Source: Clostridium pasteurianum BC1 (lineage in GTDB: Bacteria > Bacillota > Clostridia > Clostridiales > Clostridiaceae). From it: 64,000 bases of DNA. The stretch lies in NCBI RefSeq assembly GCF_000389635.1, contig NC_021182.1, positions 2,666,001-2,730,000 of the forward strand, given 5' to 3'. Position 1 is the first letter of the stretch. Each line of letters begins with the position of its first letter. Made by a program: the position numbers and the translations under genes. The notes below the pieces were generated by a model that saw only the letters and a list, made by a program, of their open reading frames with translations, had not been told where the DNA came from and did not search any database. Shown here piece after piece: positions 9,848-20,001 of the stretch.

Positions 9848-10771
9848 TTATTTAAGATTTCTTACAATAAAATCAACAATTTCATCCTCATCATTAAATT
9901 TATCTTTGTCAATCCATTTTACTCTCTTGTCCTTTCTAAACCAGGTCAACTGTCTTTTAGCATAATTTCTACTGCCCTGTTTTATCATTTCAACGGCCTT
10001 CTCAAGGGAAATTTTACCATCTAAATAATACAGTATTTCTTTATAACCTATTCCCTTCATAGACTGCATATTTGAATTATACCCCATATTTTTTAGTTTT
10101 ATTACTTCATCTACAAGCCCTTCTTCAAGCATTATGTCCACTCTTTTATTTATTCTATCATATAATCTTTCTCTATCCATATTTAATACAAAATAGTGAA
10201 TATTATAGGGAATATTGTATATATCCTGATTTTCATTCAACTCACTTATAGTTTTCCCTGTAAGCTTATATACTTCTAAAGCTCTTATGACTCTTTTAAG
10301 GTCATTGGGATATAGCCTATTATATGAATTTACATCTACTCCATTTAGCATTTCATGTACAAACTCTTTGCCATTTTTGTCAGCTAAAGCCTCTAAATAT
10401 TTTCTATATTCAGCATCTTTATAGGTTCCAGTAAACTCATAGTTAAAAATCAATGAATTTATGTACAATCCAGTTCCACCTACAAGCATTGGATATTTAC
10501 CAGCAGAAGAAAGTTCTGTTATTTTATGCTCTGCCAATTGTTTATACTGTGCCACGCTAAATTCATCACTAGGTTCTGCAATATCAATAATATAATGATG
10601 TATTCCTTCCATTTCATCTTTTGATATTTTTGCAGAGCCTATATCCATATACTTATATATTTGCATTGAATCTGCAGAAATAATTTCCCCACCTATTTTT
10701 TTAGCAATTTTAATTGAGATATCTGTTTTTCCTACTCCTGTAGGTCCACTTAAAATTAATAAATCTTCCAT
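9848..10771 (-). CDS. miaA: tRNA dimethylallyltransferase MiaA
   Basis: MiaA transfers a dimethylallyl group to A37 of tRNAs reading UNN codons, the substrate step for MiaB, also in this window. Visible: P-loop GPTGVGKTD at the N-terminus, [25 protein letters not shown] and the C-terminal [14 protein letters not shown] tRNA-binding segment. The 307-residue length from MEDLLILSG is family-typical. The only strong SD (AGGAGGG, about 10801-10807) is some 29 nt upstream of this ATG, with a TTAGTT/AACTAA dyad between. An in-frame upstream ATG at 10813 would run through the SD. I keep 10771 on homology; the start is not settled. Confidence 0.9.
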   Translation of the reverse strand: MEDLLILSGPTGVGKTDISIKIAKKIGGEIISADSMQIYKYMDIGSAKISKDEMEGIHHYIIDIAEPSDEFSVAQYKQLAEHKITELSSAGKYPMLVGGTGLYINSLIFNYEFTGTYKDAEYRKYLEALADKNGKEFVHEMLNGVDVNSYNRLYPNDLKRVIRALEVYKLTGKTISELNENQDIYNIPYNIHYFVLNMDRERLYDRINKRVDIMLEEGLVDEVIKLKNMGYNSNMQSMKGIGYKEILYYLDGKISLEKAVEMIKQGSRNYAKRQLTWFRKDKRVKWIDKDKFNDEDEIVDFIVRNLK

Positions 10772-10820
10772 GTTATCTATTAGTTTAGAACTAATATTTA
10801 CCCTCCTCTGCATCGGATAT

Positions 10821-12695
10821 CTATTGTATTCTCTTAAATTTCTTTTCCACTTCATAAAGGGCCATCTTTATTATAGTTGGTCTCCCATGAGGACAATTAA
10901 AGGGTTCATCAATATATCTCAGCTGCTCCACCAATGCTTTCATCTCTTCTATATTTAAAGCGTCATTTGCCTTAATAGCTGCCTTGCAAGCAAGAGTAGC
11001 TATTTTATTATATTTTACTTCATAGGTATCACCAGATCCTAAATTTTTAAGATTATCTATAATAGCGGAAAATAAATCTTTAAGCTGAGGCCTTCCTAGA
11101 AAATTAGGTACTTCCCTAATACTTACGGTATTTTCACCAAAAACCTCTATGCTAAAACCTGCATTTGAAAATATATTTTTATTCTCTACATAAAATATAA
11201 AATCCTCAGGACTCATCTCTACAATCTCAGGTGTTAAAAGTATCTGGGCACTTACACTGCCCTTTATTATTTCCTTAGTGTATTTTTCAAATAATATTTT
11301 TTCATGAGCAGCGTGCTGGTCAATTAAGTAAAAATCCTCTAAGCTTTCAGCCAAAATATATGTATTATGATACTGACCTATAATTCTAAGAGCTGGAAAC
11401 TTAGGTGACACTACCTCTTTACTTTCATTTAAATTATTATTTACATCAGAATAATAATTAGGATTTCCCTGAGAAATTTTTTCATAAACAGAAGAATTTA
11501 TATTTTCTAAAGGCACATTTCCTTTATTATCATATAGGTTATCGCCCTTTATAGATTCCTCACTGGAATTAGTTTTGTTATCTATTGTTACTATGTTTTC
11601 ATAGGACTTTAAATCTATAGGAATTTGAATATTTTCCCTTACCTTTGGAACAGAATCTTTAACTAGCTCCATAGAGTTTTCCATTTCAAAATCAAAATTA
11701 TCCTTAAAGCTATCTTTAATGGCATCATGAACAGCATCAAACACTAATTTAAATATCTCCCTATCATTTTGAAACTTTACCTCTGACTTTGTAGGATGTA
11801 CATTTACATCTACGAACTCCGGGTATATATCTAAAAATAATACGAAGAAGGGATATTTATTTATCATCAAAAAGGATTTAACTGCATTTTCCACAGCTGT
11901 AGCTATGAGTTTGTTTTTTATATATCTCTTATTTACAAAAACACTTTGATTATTTCTACTTCCTCTGCTTATTTCAGCATTACCCACATAACCATAAACT
12001 GATGCTATATCTCCATGTTTTTCAAATTTTATAATATTGTCTGAGGTGTTCTTTCCATAAATATTTCTTATGGTATCAAATAAATTTTCTGTAGAATAAG
12101 TATTAATTACCTTTTTACCCTTATTAATTAATCTAAAGGATATATTAGAATGGGCCAGTGCTAACCTGTTTATTATATCCGATATTAATGCTGCTTCTCT
12201 TTGAGAAGATTTTAAAAATTTTTGTCTTGCTGGTACGTTATAAAAAATGTCTTTCACTTCTATGGATGTGCCAATACTGCTTCCTACATCTTTTATATGA
12301 TTTTTCACTCCACCACTTATAGAAATTTCTTTACCACCCTGGGAATCCTTTGACCTACTCTTTAAAATGGTATGAGAAACTGCCGCAATACTTGGAAGAG
12401 CTTCTCCTCTGAAACCTAGGGTGTTAATTGAATATATGTCTTCAATAGAACTTATTTTACTTGTAGCATGAGGCAAAAAAGCAATCTCAATATCCTCTGA
12501 ATCTATTCCATCACCGTCATCAGAAACTCTTATGAGTTTTTGCCCACCCTCTTCAATTTCTATAGTTATAACCTTTGAATGTGCATCAATGGCATTTTCC
12601 ACCAATTCCTTTACTGCAGAGGATGGTCTCTCAAGTACTTCTCCTGCAGCTATTTTATTTGAAGTCTCTTCATTTAGTAAATTTATTTTCTTCAA
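10821..12695 (-). CDS. mutL: DNA mismatch repair protein MutL
   Basis: MutL is the ATP-dependent matchmaker of mismatch repair and, outside the Dam-methylation lineages, also the nicking endonuclease. The GHKL ATPase motifs are [15 protein letters not shown] and GFRGEAL in the first 100 residues. A low-complexity Ser/Asn linker covers about 330-430. The C-terminal domain has the endonuclease motif [12 protein letters not shown] and CPHGRP, so this MutL should cut DNA. 624 residues is normal. It starts 21 bp after mutS and is probably co-transcribed with it. Confidence 0.97.
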   Translation of the reverse strand: MKKINLLNEETSNKIAAGEVLERPSSAVKELVENAIDAHSKVITIEIEEGGQKLIRVSDDGDGIDSEDIEIAFLPHATSKISSIEDIYSINTLGFRGEALPSIAAVSHTILKSRSKDSQGGKEISISGGVKNHIKDVGSSIGTSIEVKDIFYNVPARQKFLKSSQREAALISDIINRLALAHSNISFRLINKGKKVINTYSTENLFDTIRNIYGKNTSDNIIKFEKHGDIASVYGYVGNAEISRGSRNNQSVFVNKRYIKNKLIATAVENAVKSFLMINKYPFFVLFLDIYPEFVDVNVHPTKSEVKFQNDREIFKLVFDAVHDAIKDSFKDNFDFEMENSMELVKDSVPKVRENIQIPIDLKSYENIVTIDNKTNSSEESIKGDNLYDNKGNVPLENINSSVYEKISQGNPNYYSDVNNNLNESKEVVSPKFPALRIIGQYHNTYILAESLEDFYLIDQHAAHEKILFEKYTKEIIKGSVSAQILLTPEIVEMSPEDFIFYVENKNIFSNAGFSIEVFGENTVSIREVPNFLGRPQLKDLFSAIIDNLKNLGSGDTYEVKYNKIATLACKAAIKANDALNIEEMKALVEQLRYIDEPFNCPHGRPTIIKMALYEVEKKFKRIQ

Positions 12696-12716
12696 ATTAT
12701 CACCTTATATTCTCTA

Positions 12717-15341
12717 TTAAAGATTTTTTGCATCTTTTATGATTTTATATAGTGCATTCATACAATCCATAGGTGTCATATTCATTATATCAACCTTAGC
12801 AATATTCTTTAAAAATTCATCCTTTTTTATGTCTTCAAAGCCCAATTGAACTATTTCACTATCTTTTTTCTTTTTTTGCTTTATATTCTTTTCCTTTGAA
12901 ACTTTACTTATAGAATCAACAGCAATTTCATTTTTATTTTCTCTTTCCAGCTCCTCTAGTATTTCCTTTGCTCTAGAGGTTACTTTTTCAGGAAGTCCTG
13001 CAAGCTTTGCTACCTCTATACCATAAGATTGGTCTGCGCCCCCGGTGACTATCTTTCTCAAAAATACAATATCATCTTGAATTTGCTTCACTGCTATAGA
13101 GTAATTTTTAAGACCATGAATTACTCCTTCAAGGGAAGTTAATTCATGGTAGTGGGTAGCAAAAAGAGTTTTACATTTTACATCCTTATTGATACATAGA
13201 TATTCTACCACAGACCAAGCTATACTAAGCCCATCATAAGTACTAGTGCCCCTTCCAACCTCATCTAATATAATAAGACTTTTAGTAGTGGCATTCTTTA
13301 ATATATTTGAAACCTCCCACATCTCTACCATAAAGGTACTCTTTCCTGCAGCCAGATCATCAGAAGCACCAATCCTTGTAAATATTTTATCACAAACTGA
13401 AATAATTGCCTCCCTTGCTGGAACAAAGCTTCCAATTTGAGCCATAACAACTATTAATGCTACCTGCCTCATATAAGTTGATTTACCTGCCATGTTTGGT
13501 CCTGTAATTAACATAAGCTGTTCATCTGTAGTGTTTATCTTAGTATCATTAGAAACAAAAGCGCCTGCTGAAAGCATGTTTTCTACTACAGGATGTCTTC
13601 CCTCTTTAATTTCTATAGCTCCATCTTCAACTATTTTAGGCTTACAATAGTTATTTTCTAAAGCTACAGTGGCAAAAGAACAAAGACAATCAAGTTCAGA
13701 TAACAATTTTGCACTCTGCTTCATTCTGTCTATGTGTTTTGATATCTCATCTCTTATAGATACAAAGAGCTCATATTCCACATTTATAAGTTTTTCTTCA
13801 GCACCAAGAATTTTTTCTTCCATTATTTTAAGCTCTTCAGTTATATATCTCTCACAATTTGCTAGAGTTTGCTTTCTTATATATCTTCCTTCAGGCACTA
13901 AATTTAAATTAGACTTTGTAATTTCTATATAATAACCAAATACTTTATTATAGCTTACCTTCAAAGATTTAATACCGGTCTCTTCTCTTTCACTGCTCTC
14001 AAGCTTTGCTATCCACTCTTTTCCATGAGCCTTTGCCTGGCGAAGTTCATCCACATTGTTATTATAACCATCTTTAATTATATTTCCCTCTTTAACAGAA
14101 ACAGAAGGCGAATCTAAAACAGCACTATCTAAAATATCATATATATCCTTTAAATCATCCAGCTTCTCGTATATTTCTCTTAACAAAGTACTTTTAGAAT
14201 CCTTTAATATTTCCTTTATACCAGGTAATTTTTCTATAGAGTTTTTAAGAAATATTAATTCCTTTGCATTTACACTAAGAGTAGATATCTTGCCAACCAA
14301 TCTTTCAATATCATAAACTTGCTTCAATGCATTTTTTAAATCTTCATGAATAGATAAATTTTCTGTAAATTCTTGTACTGAATCAAGCCTTTCATTTATA
14401 ACTTTTGCATCTATTAAGGGCTCTTCTATCCACCTTCTAAGCTGCCTTCCTCCCATAGCGGTGCTGGTTTTATCTAATACCCAAAGCAGTGAACCTTTTT
14501 TACTTTTTTCCCTGAGAGTTTCTGTAAGTTCAAGATTTTTTCTAGAATTAACATCAATACTCATATAATCTATTACATTATAATGGGTAATATTATCAAT
14601 ATGGCCTAAAGAAATCTTTTGAGTATCCATTAGATATCTTAATAATCCGTTGGCACTACCTACAATTAGATCATCATATTTTTTCTCCTGAAAATTTAAA
14701 AATTGTTGTTTTAAATTTTCATAGGCACCCTTATTAAAAAATTCATCTTGAAATTTAGTAAAAGAGCAGTTAAATCTTTCCTTTATAGCTTCCAATAATT
14801 TTTCATCTAAGCTCTCCTGAATTAATATTTCCTTTGGTGAATACTTTGATATTTCATTTATAATTAACTCCCTTTCCAAATTCCAGGAAGTACAATTAAA
14901 TTCTCCTGTGGAGACATCTGCTATGCTAATACCAAATTTATCTTCATCTACAAAAATACTCATTATGTAATTATTCTTTGTATCCTCCAAAAATGAAGAA
15001 TCCGTATAAGTACCAGGAGTAACTATTTTTACTATTCCTCTTTTTACTATCCCCTTAGCCGCTGCTGGATCTTCTAGCTGCTCTCCAATAGCTACTTTAT
15101 AACCTTTACTTATAAGTTTGGTTATATACATATTGGCAGAATGAAAGGGCACACCACACATTGGCGCCCTTTCAGAGAGTCCGCAGTCTTTTCCTGTAAG
15201 AACTAGTTCCAATTCTCTTGAAGCTGTTTTAGCATCTTCAAAAAACATTTCATAGAAATCACCAAGTCTAAAGAATAATATACAATCTTTACATTTTTCT
15301 TTTACACTCATGTACTGCTGCATCATTGGTGTTAATCCCAT
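12717..15341 (-). CDS. mutS: DNA mismatch recognition protein MutS
   Basis: MutS binds mismatches and small loops. [11 protein letters not shown] near residue 28 holds the Phe-x-Glu mismatch wedge. The ATPase has Walker [10 protein letters not shown], Walker [13 protein letters not shown] and the FATHYHEL switch. The C-terminal [15 protein letters not shown] is the dimerisation helix-loop-helix. At 874 residues it is full-length MutS1, not MutS2. GGGAG lies 8 nt before the ATG. Order miaB-mutS-mutL-miaA-hfq is the conserved clostridial arrangement. Confidence 0.97.
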   Translation of the reverse strand: MGLTPMMQQYMSVKEKCKDCILFFRLGDFYEMFFEDAKTASRELELVLTGKDCGLSERAPMCGVPFHSANMYITKLISKGYKVAIGEQLEDPAAAKGIVKRGIVKIVTPGTYTDSSFLEDTKNNYIMSIFVDEDKFGISIADVSTGEFNCTSWNLERELIINEISKYSPKEILIQESLDEKLLEAIKERFNCSFTKFQDEFFNKGAYENLKQQFLNFQEKKYDDLIVGSANGLLRYLMDTQKISLGHIDNITHYNVIDYMSIDVNSRKNLELTETLREKSKKGSLLWVLDKTSTAMGGRQLRRWIEEPLIDAKVINERLDSVQEFTENLSIHEDLKNALKQVYDIERLVGKISTLSVNAKELIFLKNSIEKLPGIKEILKDSKSTLLREIYEKLDDLKDIYDILDSAVLDSPSVSVKEGNIIKDGYNNNVDELRQAKAHGKEWIAKLESSEREETGIKSLKVSYNKVFGYYIEITKSNLNLVPEGRYIRKQTLANCERYITEELKIMEEKILGAEEKLINVEYELFVSIRDEISKHIDRMKQSAKLLSELDCLCSFATVALENNYCKPKIVEDGAIEIKEGRHPVVENMLSAGAFVSNDTKINTTDEQLMLITGPNMAGKSTYMRQVALIVVMAQIGSFVPAREAIISVCDKIFTRIGASDDLAAGKSTFMVEMWEVSNILKNATTKSLIILDEVGRGTSTYDGLSIAWSVVEYLCINKDVKCKTLFATHYHELTSLEGVIHGLKNYSIAVKQIQDDIVFLRKIVTGGADQSYGIEVAKLAGLPEKVTSRAKEILEELERENKNEIAVDSISKVSKEKNIKQKKKKDSEIVQLGFEDIKKDEFLKNIAKVDIMNMTPMDCMNALYKIIKDAKNL

Positions 15342-15513
15342 ATATACAACTCCCTATCTTTCTAAATTTAAGATACTTTTTATGTTTATATATTTGGCTT
15401 CAATTCATCAAGTAATCTGTGAAAATTTTAATTATATTTAACTTCTTTCTTAGCAACTTTTACAAAAATATAAATATACCAATACTTACAGAGATTACTT
15501 GCCAAATTCAATT

Positions 15514-16842
15514 TTAAATCTCTTCACCATATAATGAAAAGGACTGTGCCTTCGTTATTTTCACTTTAACTAAATTCCCTATATTTTCTTTTGAACCTTC
15601 AAAATTCACTAACTTACCTGTTCTAGTCCTTCCCATAAGCTTAGTTTCATCATTTTTACTGGTTCCCTCTACTAATACTTCTACAATTTCATTATTGTAT
15701 TCCCTATTTTTTTTAGCACTTATTTCATTTACTAAATTTACAAGTCTATTGAATCTCTCATGCTTAACCTCTTCACTAACCATTTCATCCATTTCTGCTG
15801 CCGGCGTTCCCTTTCTAGGGGAATATAAAAAGGTAAAGGCCGAATCGTACTCTACTTCTCTTATCAAATCTAAGGTATCTTTGAAATCTTCTTCGGTTTC
15901 TCCTGGAAAACCTACAATAATATCTGTACTTAAAGCTATATTGGGAATTTCTCTTTTTATATTCCTTATAAGATCAATATAGTACTCCTTGTCATAATGT
16001 CTATTCATCTTTTTAAGAAGTCTTGAAGAACCAGATTGTACTGGCAAATGTATATGCTCACAAATTTTTTCACCATCTCTAACTGCTTCTATTACCTTAA
16101 AGGATAAATCTTTAGGATGGGATGTCATAAATCTTATTCTCTCTAAACCTTCAATCTTATCTATTCTTACGAGTAAATCTGCAAAATCCAAAGCTGGACT
16201 TAGATCCTTTCCATAAGAATTTACATTTTGGCCTAATAGAGTTATTTCTTTATAACCTTCCTTTACAAGTTCTCTTATTTCTTTCTCTATATCCTCAGGA
16301 GTTCTACTTCTTTCTCTTCCTCTCACATAGGGAACTATGCAATAAGTGCAAAAATTATTACACCCATACATTATAGTTACAAAAGCCTTAATTTTACTAA
16401 GTCTATCTACAGGTAATCCCTCAACTATCCCCTTTTCCTTATCCCATATTTCAACGATGGATTTACCTTCTTGCTTAACTCTATTTAAATACTCTGGCAG
16501 CATATGTGAATTGTGAGTTCCAAAAATTATATCTACAAAGGGAAATTTTTTTATAATGGTACTTGCCATGTCATCTTGCTGCATCATACATCCGCAAATC
16601 CCAATTATCAAATTAGGATTTTTTTCCTTAACGCTCTTCAAAGCTCCCAAATTTCCAAAAACCTTCTGTTCTGCATTTTCTCTTACACAGCAGGTATTAA
16701 ATATGATCAAATCAGCACTTTTTTTATCATCCGTCTTTTCATAACCACTTATTTTTAACATTCCTGAAAGCTTTTCAGAATCTTCCTCATTCATCTGACA
16801 GCCCCAAGTTTCTATATAAAATTTTTTAATATTATTTTCCAT
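15514..16842 (-). CDS. miaB: tRNA-2-methylthio-N6-dimethylallyladenosine synthase MiaB
   Basis: MiaB is a radical-SAM methylthiotransferase that adds a methylthio group to i6A37 made by MiaA. The N-terminal domain has three Cys for the auxiliary [4Fe-4S] cluster ([23 protein letters not shown]). The radical-SAM motif is [19 protein letters not shown]-terminal TRAM domain covers about 375-440. I prefer the ATG at 16842 (GAGGTG 6 nt upstream) over the GTG at 16851. Its presence together with miaA in one gene line completes the ms2i6A pathway. Confidence 0.96.
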   Translation of the reverse strand: MENNIKKFYIETWGCQMNEEDSEKLSGMLKISGYEKTDDKKSADLIIFNTCCVRENAEQKVFGNLGALKSVKEKNPNLIIGICGCMMQQDDMASTIIKKFPFVDIIFGTHNSHMLPEYLNRVKQEGKSIVEIWDKEKGIVEGLPVDRLSKIKAFVTIMYGCNNFCTYCIVPYVRGRERSRTPEDIEKEIRELVKEGYKEITLLGQNVNSYGKDLSPALDFADLLVRIDKIEGLERIRFMTSHPKDLSFKVIEAVRDGEKICEHIHLPVQSGSSRLLKKMNRHYDKEYYIDLIRNIKREIPNIALSTDIIVGFPGETEEDFKDTLDLIREVEYDSAFTFLYSPRKGTPAAEMDEMVSEEVKHERFNRLVNLVNEISAKKNREYNNEIVEVLVEGTSKNDETKLMGRTRTGKLVNFEGSKENIGNLVKVKITKAQSFSLYGEEI

Positions 16843-16884
16843 TAATTTCACCTCTTTGCTTTATCAAACCTTTAGCCTTTGTTT

Positions 16885-16980
16885 TAGGCACATTCAAATA
16901 AATAACTACTTTGACTTACTATTTATTTTCATATGCTTTAACTAATATGTCTCTCTTGTCATCTATTTTAGAATGCCTAA
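16885..16980. repeat. MITE-like repeat, copy 1 of family M
   Basis: TTAGGCACATTCAAATAAAT (from 16885) is matched by an imperfect inverted end near 16960-16980 (ATCTATTTTAGAATGCCTAA). Inside it carries TTTGACTTACTATTTATTTT, shared with the copy at 26091. No coding capacity. It sits just upstream of miaB on the non-coding side, with no function visible. Confidence 0.6.
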
Positions 16981-17138
16981 TACATTATACTTTATTTTAT
17001 ATCAAAATAAAAGCTTATAGCTTTTTGTAATTTTTTAAAAAATTACTTTAATATTTTATATGAAATAATTAAAATCTTGTAAATTTTTAGAATTATTTTT
17101 GAATATGGTGAGAATACTAGTATAGAAATAAATCCACT

Positions 17139-17401
17139 TTATCCGATGACTAGCCGCTGTAGCACTCCACCGCACTCTGTGAAAGCGATCAAATACAAAA
17201 TAAATTTTGTTTTGCCTGCTTGCACACAGCGAAAGTGATTCACACAAAATTAAAAATTTTTGTTCTCTGCTTGCACTCTATGAAAGCGATTCACAGAAAA
17301 TCAAAGATTTTTGTTCTCTGCTTTTCTAAAGGTGGAGATAACACCGGCACGTCCCTGGATAATTCATCTAAAATTCAGTGGGAATGCAAACTCCCACTGA
17401 G
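17139..17401 (+). repeat. Structured repeat element R, copy A (long form, with tandem insert)
   Basis: The nested pairing is TTATCC (17139-17144) with GGATAA (17357-17362), GAC with GTC, GCCG (17153-17156) with CGGC, and CTCCACC (17165-17171) with GGTGGAG (17331-17337). The apical part is filled by three tandem 50-51 bp units. A second hairpin, CAGTGGGA/TCCCACTG, lies at 17376-17400. Four other copies of the scheme occur in this window (31511, 56415, 60887, 62517). It could be a leader RNA for the small ORF at 17432, or a mobile DNA repeat. Confidence 0.7.
17172..17323 (+). repeat. Three tandem ~51-bp units inside element R copy A
   Basis: Units run 17172-17221, 17222-17272 and 17273-17323. 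Each starts GCAC, has GAAAG(C/T)GAT, an A/T dyad of the AAAATC-AAA-GATTTT kind, and ends CTGCTT. Units 2 and 3 are the most similar. Repeats are contiguous, with no spacer, so it is not a CRISPR array. Confidence 0.8.
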
Positions 17402-17431
17402 TAAGATTCATTGATAAGGAGGTTATTTTAT

Positions 17432-17575
17432 ATGTATGATGCTAAATTAGAAACAAAAGATGAAGAGCTAAAATATGAAACAATTAAAGATAGAATGTAT
17501 TTTGAAAGAATACCTAATAGAAATCTATTAAATACCCCTACATCCTATGTACCCTTTGATGACCTTTTTGAATAA
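17432..17575 (+). CDS. Small acidic protein of unknown function (47 residues)
   Basis: AAGGAGG lies 9 nt before the ATG, and a strong terminator follows 80 bp after the stop, so this is probably a real monocistronic gene. The protein begins MYDAKLETKDEELKYETIKD and ends YVPFDDLFE. It is rich in charged residues and has no signal peptide or membrane segment. I do not recognise a family. It is preceded directly by element R copy A, which would form its 5' leader if transcription starts further upstream. Confidence 0.55.
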   Translation: MYDAKLETKDEELKYETIKDRMYFERIPNRNLLNTPTSYVPFDDLFE

Positions 17576-17657
17576 CATTAGGAATAAAGAGAAGCTATTT
17601 AAAATACTTGAAAAACATTTTAAACAGCTCTTCTTTAAATATAATGGAATAAATACG

Positions 17658-17695
17658 CAGGACAATAAATATATTAAATTTATTGTCCTGCTTTT
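17658..17695 (+). terminator. Intrinsic terminator downstream of the small ORF
   Basis: CAGGACAATAAAT (17658-17670) pairs perfectly with its complement at 17678-17690 and is followed by CTTTT. It ends the small ORF transcript and also faces the GNAT gene stop at 17709. Confidence 0.85.
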
Positions 17696-17708
17696 AGAAT
17701 ATTTATTT

Positions 17709-18584
17709 TTAATGTACTTTAAATTTCCAGGTGCATATTTCCTTTTTTACTTTAAAGCCAACATTTCTATATAAGTTTAGAGCAATAGTATTTGAAGAAT
17801 CCACTCTTATAAATATCTCTTTAAAATTATTTTTTTTCGCTTTAGAGAGCAAAAATATTAAAAAAAGCTTACCATAACCCTCACCTCTGAATTTGTCAAC
17901 AATGCCAAAATTAACAATTACGGGAGTGCCATCATTTATTATTATCTGTCCATAACCTATAATAAAATTTTTAAGTTTTATAAAAAAACATCCTTGCTGA
18001 AAATAGTAATTTTGGCATTGGTCGAAGTAGATATCCTCAACATCTAACGGAGTTCTTCCATCTTTCTTAAAGATATCATTTTGTATGTCACATCTTTTTT
18101 TCTCATCTCTATTTAAAATTAGATTTTCAATAACTATATCATCTTTAATTTCAAAATTATAATCATTATCTAAGGAACAGCACATTTCTAATGTTCCATT
18201 CATAGCCTTGAAACCTATATCTTTTAAAGTTTTAAAATTATAATCATTTTTTTCACATTCATAAATAAAAACACCTTTGTTACTAACTGCATATAATAAC
18301 TTTTCATAGCATTTTTTTAAATTTAAATTATTACTTGGTACTACATTCATTGCTTCTATAGTATAAACTGCTCTAAAATTATTTGTAGTCCAAATATACC
18401 CTATGGATTCCTCACCGTGATTTAAAATTTTAACCCTTTTCCTTTGAAAATATTTTTGAATAAAATTTAAATTATCATAGATATTGAAAAAATCCTTATT
18501 TAAATTATTAAATTTAGTCCCAAAAGCTCCCAACTTTTTTAGACTATAAATATTTGTTTTATTTAAATCTATACAATTGTACAT
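17709..18584 (-). CDS. GNAT-family N-acetyltransferase
   Basis: The 291-residue protein has a C-terminal GNAT domain (about 150-291). It includes the acetyl-CoA binding motif A, DKFRGEGYGKLF (R-x-x-G-x-G/A form), then RVDSSNTIALNLYRNVGF, the usual beta5-alpha4 region. The first 150 residues are a diverged, probably GNAT-like, domain without a clear CoA loop. The acceptor substrate cannot be inferred. It is a single gene downstream of the CotS-like gene on the same strand, about 210 bp apart. Confidence 0.8.
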   Translation of the reverse strand: MYNCIDLNKTNIYSLKKLGAFGTKFNNLNKDFFNIYDNLNFIQKYFQRKRVKILNHGEESIGYIWTTNNFRAVYTIEAMNVVPSNNLNLKKCYEKLLYAVSNKGVFIYECEKNDYNFKTLKDIGFKAMNGTLEMCCSLDNDYNFEIKDDIVIENLILNRDEKKRCDIQNDIFKKDGRTPLDVEDIYFDQCQNYYFQQGCFFIKLKNFIIGYGQIIINDGTPVIVNFGIVDKFRGEGYGKLFLIFLLSKAKKNNFKEIFIRVDSSNTIALNLYRNVGFKVKKEICTWKFKVH

Positions 18585-18795
18585 ACTAACCCTCTTACAC
18601 TTTATACTGATTTAAAATATTTTTAAAGAAATAAATTATTTATTACCTACAATTGATTAAAAAATTATATTTAAAATCCATATATTTTATATTTATCTCA
18701 CAAGAAATATATTAGAGTAAATTCCACTTTTTATTTGTTTTTATATGCATAAGTATAAATATTTATGTCATTGTTGTCAATTGATTGGATTATTA

Positions 18796-19842
18796 TTAAA
18801 CAAAATCATACAAATAAATTTTGTAAGCCTCAATAAATTTTTGCTGTTTGTGATTAAGCCTGATAATCCGTTTTAATTTATGCATGTATTTACTTTCTTC
18901 CCAATCCTTTTTTTTAACATATCTCTTTTTACCTAATTTCCAAAACTTTCTTGGGAAAATAATATGTGCCAGCATTATTTCTAGTTCCTCTAAAGAAAGC
19001 TTATTTACTGAATTGTAGGCTTCTATTAAAATTTTAGCTTTGCTAAAGTCCCATTTATAATGACTATTATACATAAGTCTATTTATCATTTTACCCAAAT
19101 CGTAAATTTTTAGATTAATTACAATGCTATCTAAATCTACTATATAGTAATCATTCTCTTTTTTTATTATATTCTGATAATAATAGCTGTCATGACAAAT
19201 TGTTTTATTTTTATAATTAAATTTGTAATAAGAAGACTGATTTAGTAAATTCAGAGCAAAAATACCTCTAAGATAAAAATACTCTATATTTTTTTCATAT
19301 AATCTATCGAATTCATTAATAGTAGTTTTATTATTTATAATTTCTTTGTAATTCTTTATATCACTAAGGTACTTTGTAAAAATTTTATTCCAATTTTTTG
19401 TGTTATCTTTTAAATATAATTTTCTTTTATCTATTTTGCTGCTAGCTAAATGAAATTCTCCTAATAATTTAGCACAATTAACAGCCTCATCTAAATTTTT
19501 CATGGTACATTCATTACCACTAATCCACTTAATTACATAAAAAATAAATCCTTTATACTTCACAAAAAATTTATTGTTTTTAGTTCTTATATATTCTGGT
19601 ACCTTATTAAAATTATTTTTTTTTAATTCCTCTACAAGAATACTTCCATTTATAGGTTTCATTTTGCCATGTTTTATTCTTTTTAAACATAAAAACTCAT
19701 TTTCTGTTTTTATCTTATAAGCACTTCTTACTTTTTCTATACAATTAATTGTTACATCGTATTTATTCATTACATTTTTTATCATGCTTATTTCATAATC
19801 TGTTAAATCATTGGTAGTATTGAAGTTCTTAATTTGTTCCAT
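18796..19842 (-). CDS. CotS/CotI-like spore coat protein, kinase-like fold
   Basis: The 348-residue protein matches the CotS family, which has the aminoglycoside-phosphotransferase fold and is found in spore coats. Seen: a small lobe with FLCLKRIKHG, a hinge near FVKYKGFIFYVIKWISG, a catalytic-loop equivalent ICHDSYYYQN (H-D), and YIVDLDSIVINLKIYDLGKM, equivalent to the metal-binding D-x-D. GGGGGA lies 7 nt before the ATG. Whether it is an active kinase is unknown. No coat genes flank it here. Confidence 0.75.
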   Translation of the reverse strand: MEQIKNFNTTNDLTDYEISMIKNVMNKYDVTINCIEKVRSAYKIKTENEFLCLKRIKHGKMKPINGSILVEELKKNNFNKVPEYIRTKNNKFFVKYKGFIFYVIKWISGNECTMKNLDEAVNCAKLLGEFHLASSKIDKRKLYLKDNTKNWNKIFTKYLSDIKNYKEIINNKTTINEFDRLYEKNIEYFYLRGIFALNLLNQSSYYKFNYKNKTICHDSYYYQNIIKKENDYYIVDLDSIVINLKIYDLGKMINRLMYNSHYKWDFSKAKILIEAYNSVNKLSLEELEIMLAHIIFPRKFWKLGKKRYVKKKDWEESKYMHKLKRIIRLNHKQQKFIEAYKIYLYDFV

Positions 19843-19904
19843 ACAAATCCCCCTATACTCTCAATGATAAAATATATTATTTATAAGCATAATTTATTAC
19901 AAAA

Positions 19905-19953
19905 AGTAAAAGGCATGCCTTCCATAAATCATGTTAAACGCATACCTTTTACT
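19905..19953 (-). terminator. Terminator after the ispH-rpsA gene
   Basis: AGTAAAAGGCATGC (19905-19918) pairs with GCATACCTTTTACT (19940-19953) with one mismatch. On the minus strand it is followed by T5. Confidence 0.75.
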
Positions 19954-20001
19954 CTTAATTAAAATATCTTTTACTTATATTTTTTATAATAATTATTATA
20001 A

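Noticed and set aside
17172-17323. Possible CRISPR array
   Set aside because: The repeats are contiguous 50-51 bp units with gradual divergence and no unique spacers; no cas genes nearby.
17547-17774. 75-codon frame overlapping the small ORF and the terminator
   Set aside because: It runs through a perfect terminator hairpin and into the end of the GNAT gene, with no SD.
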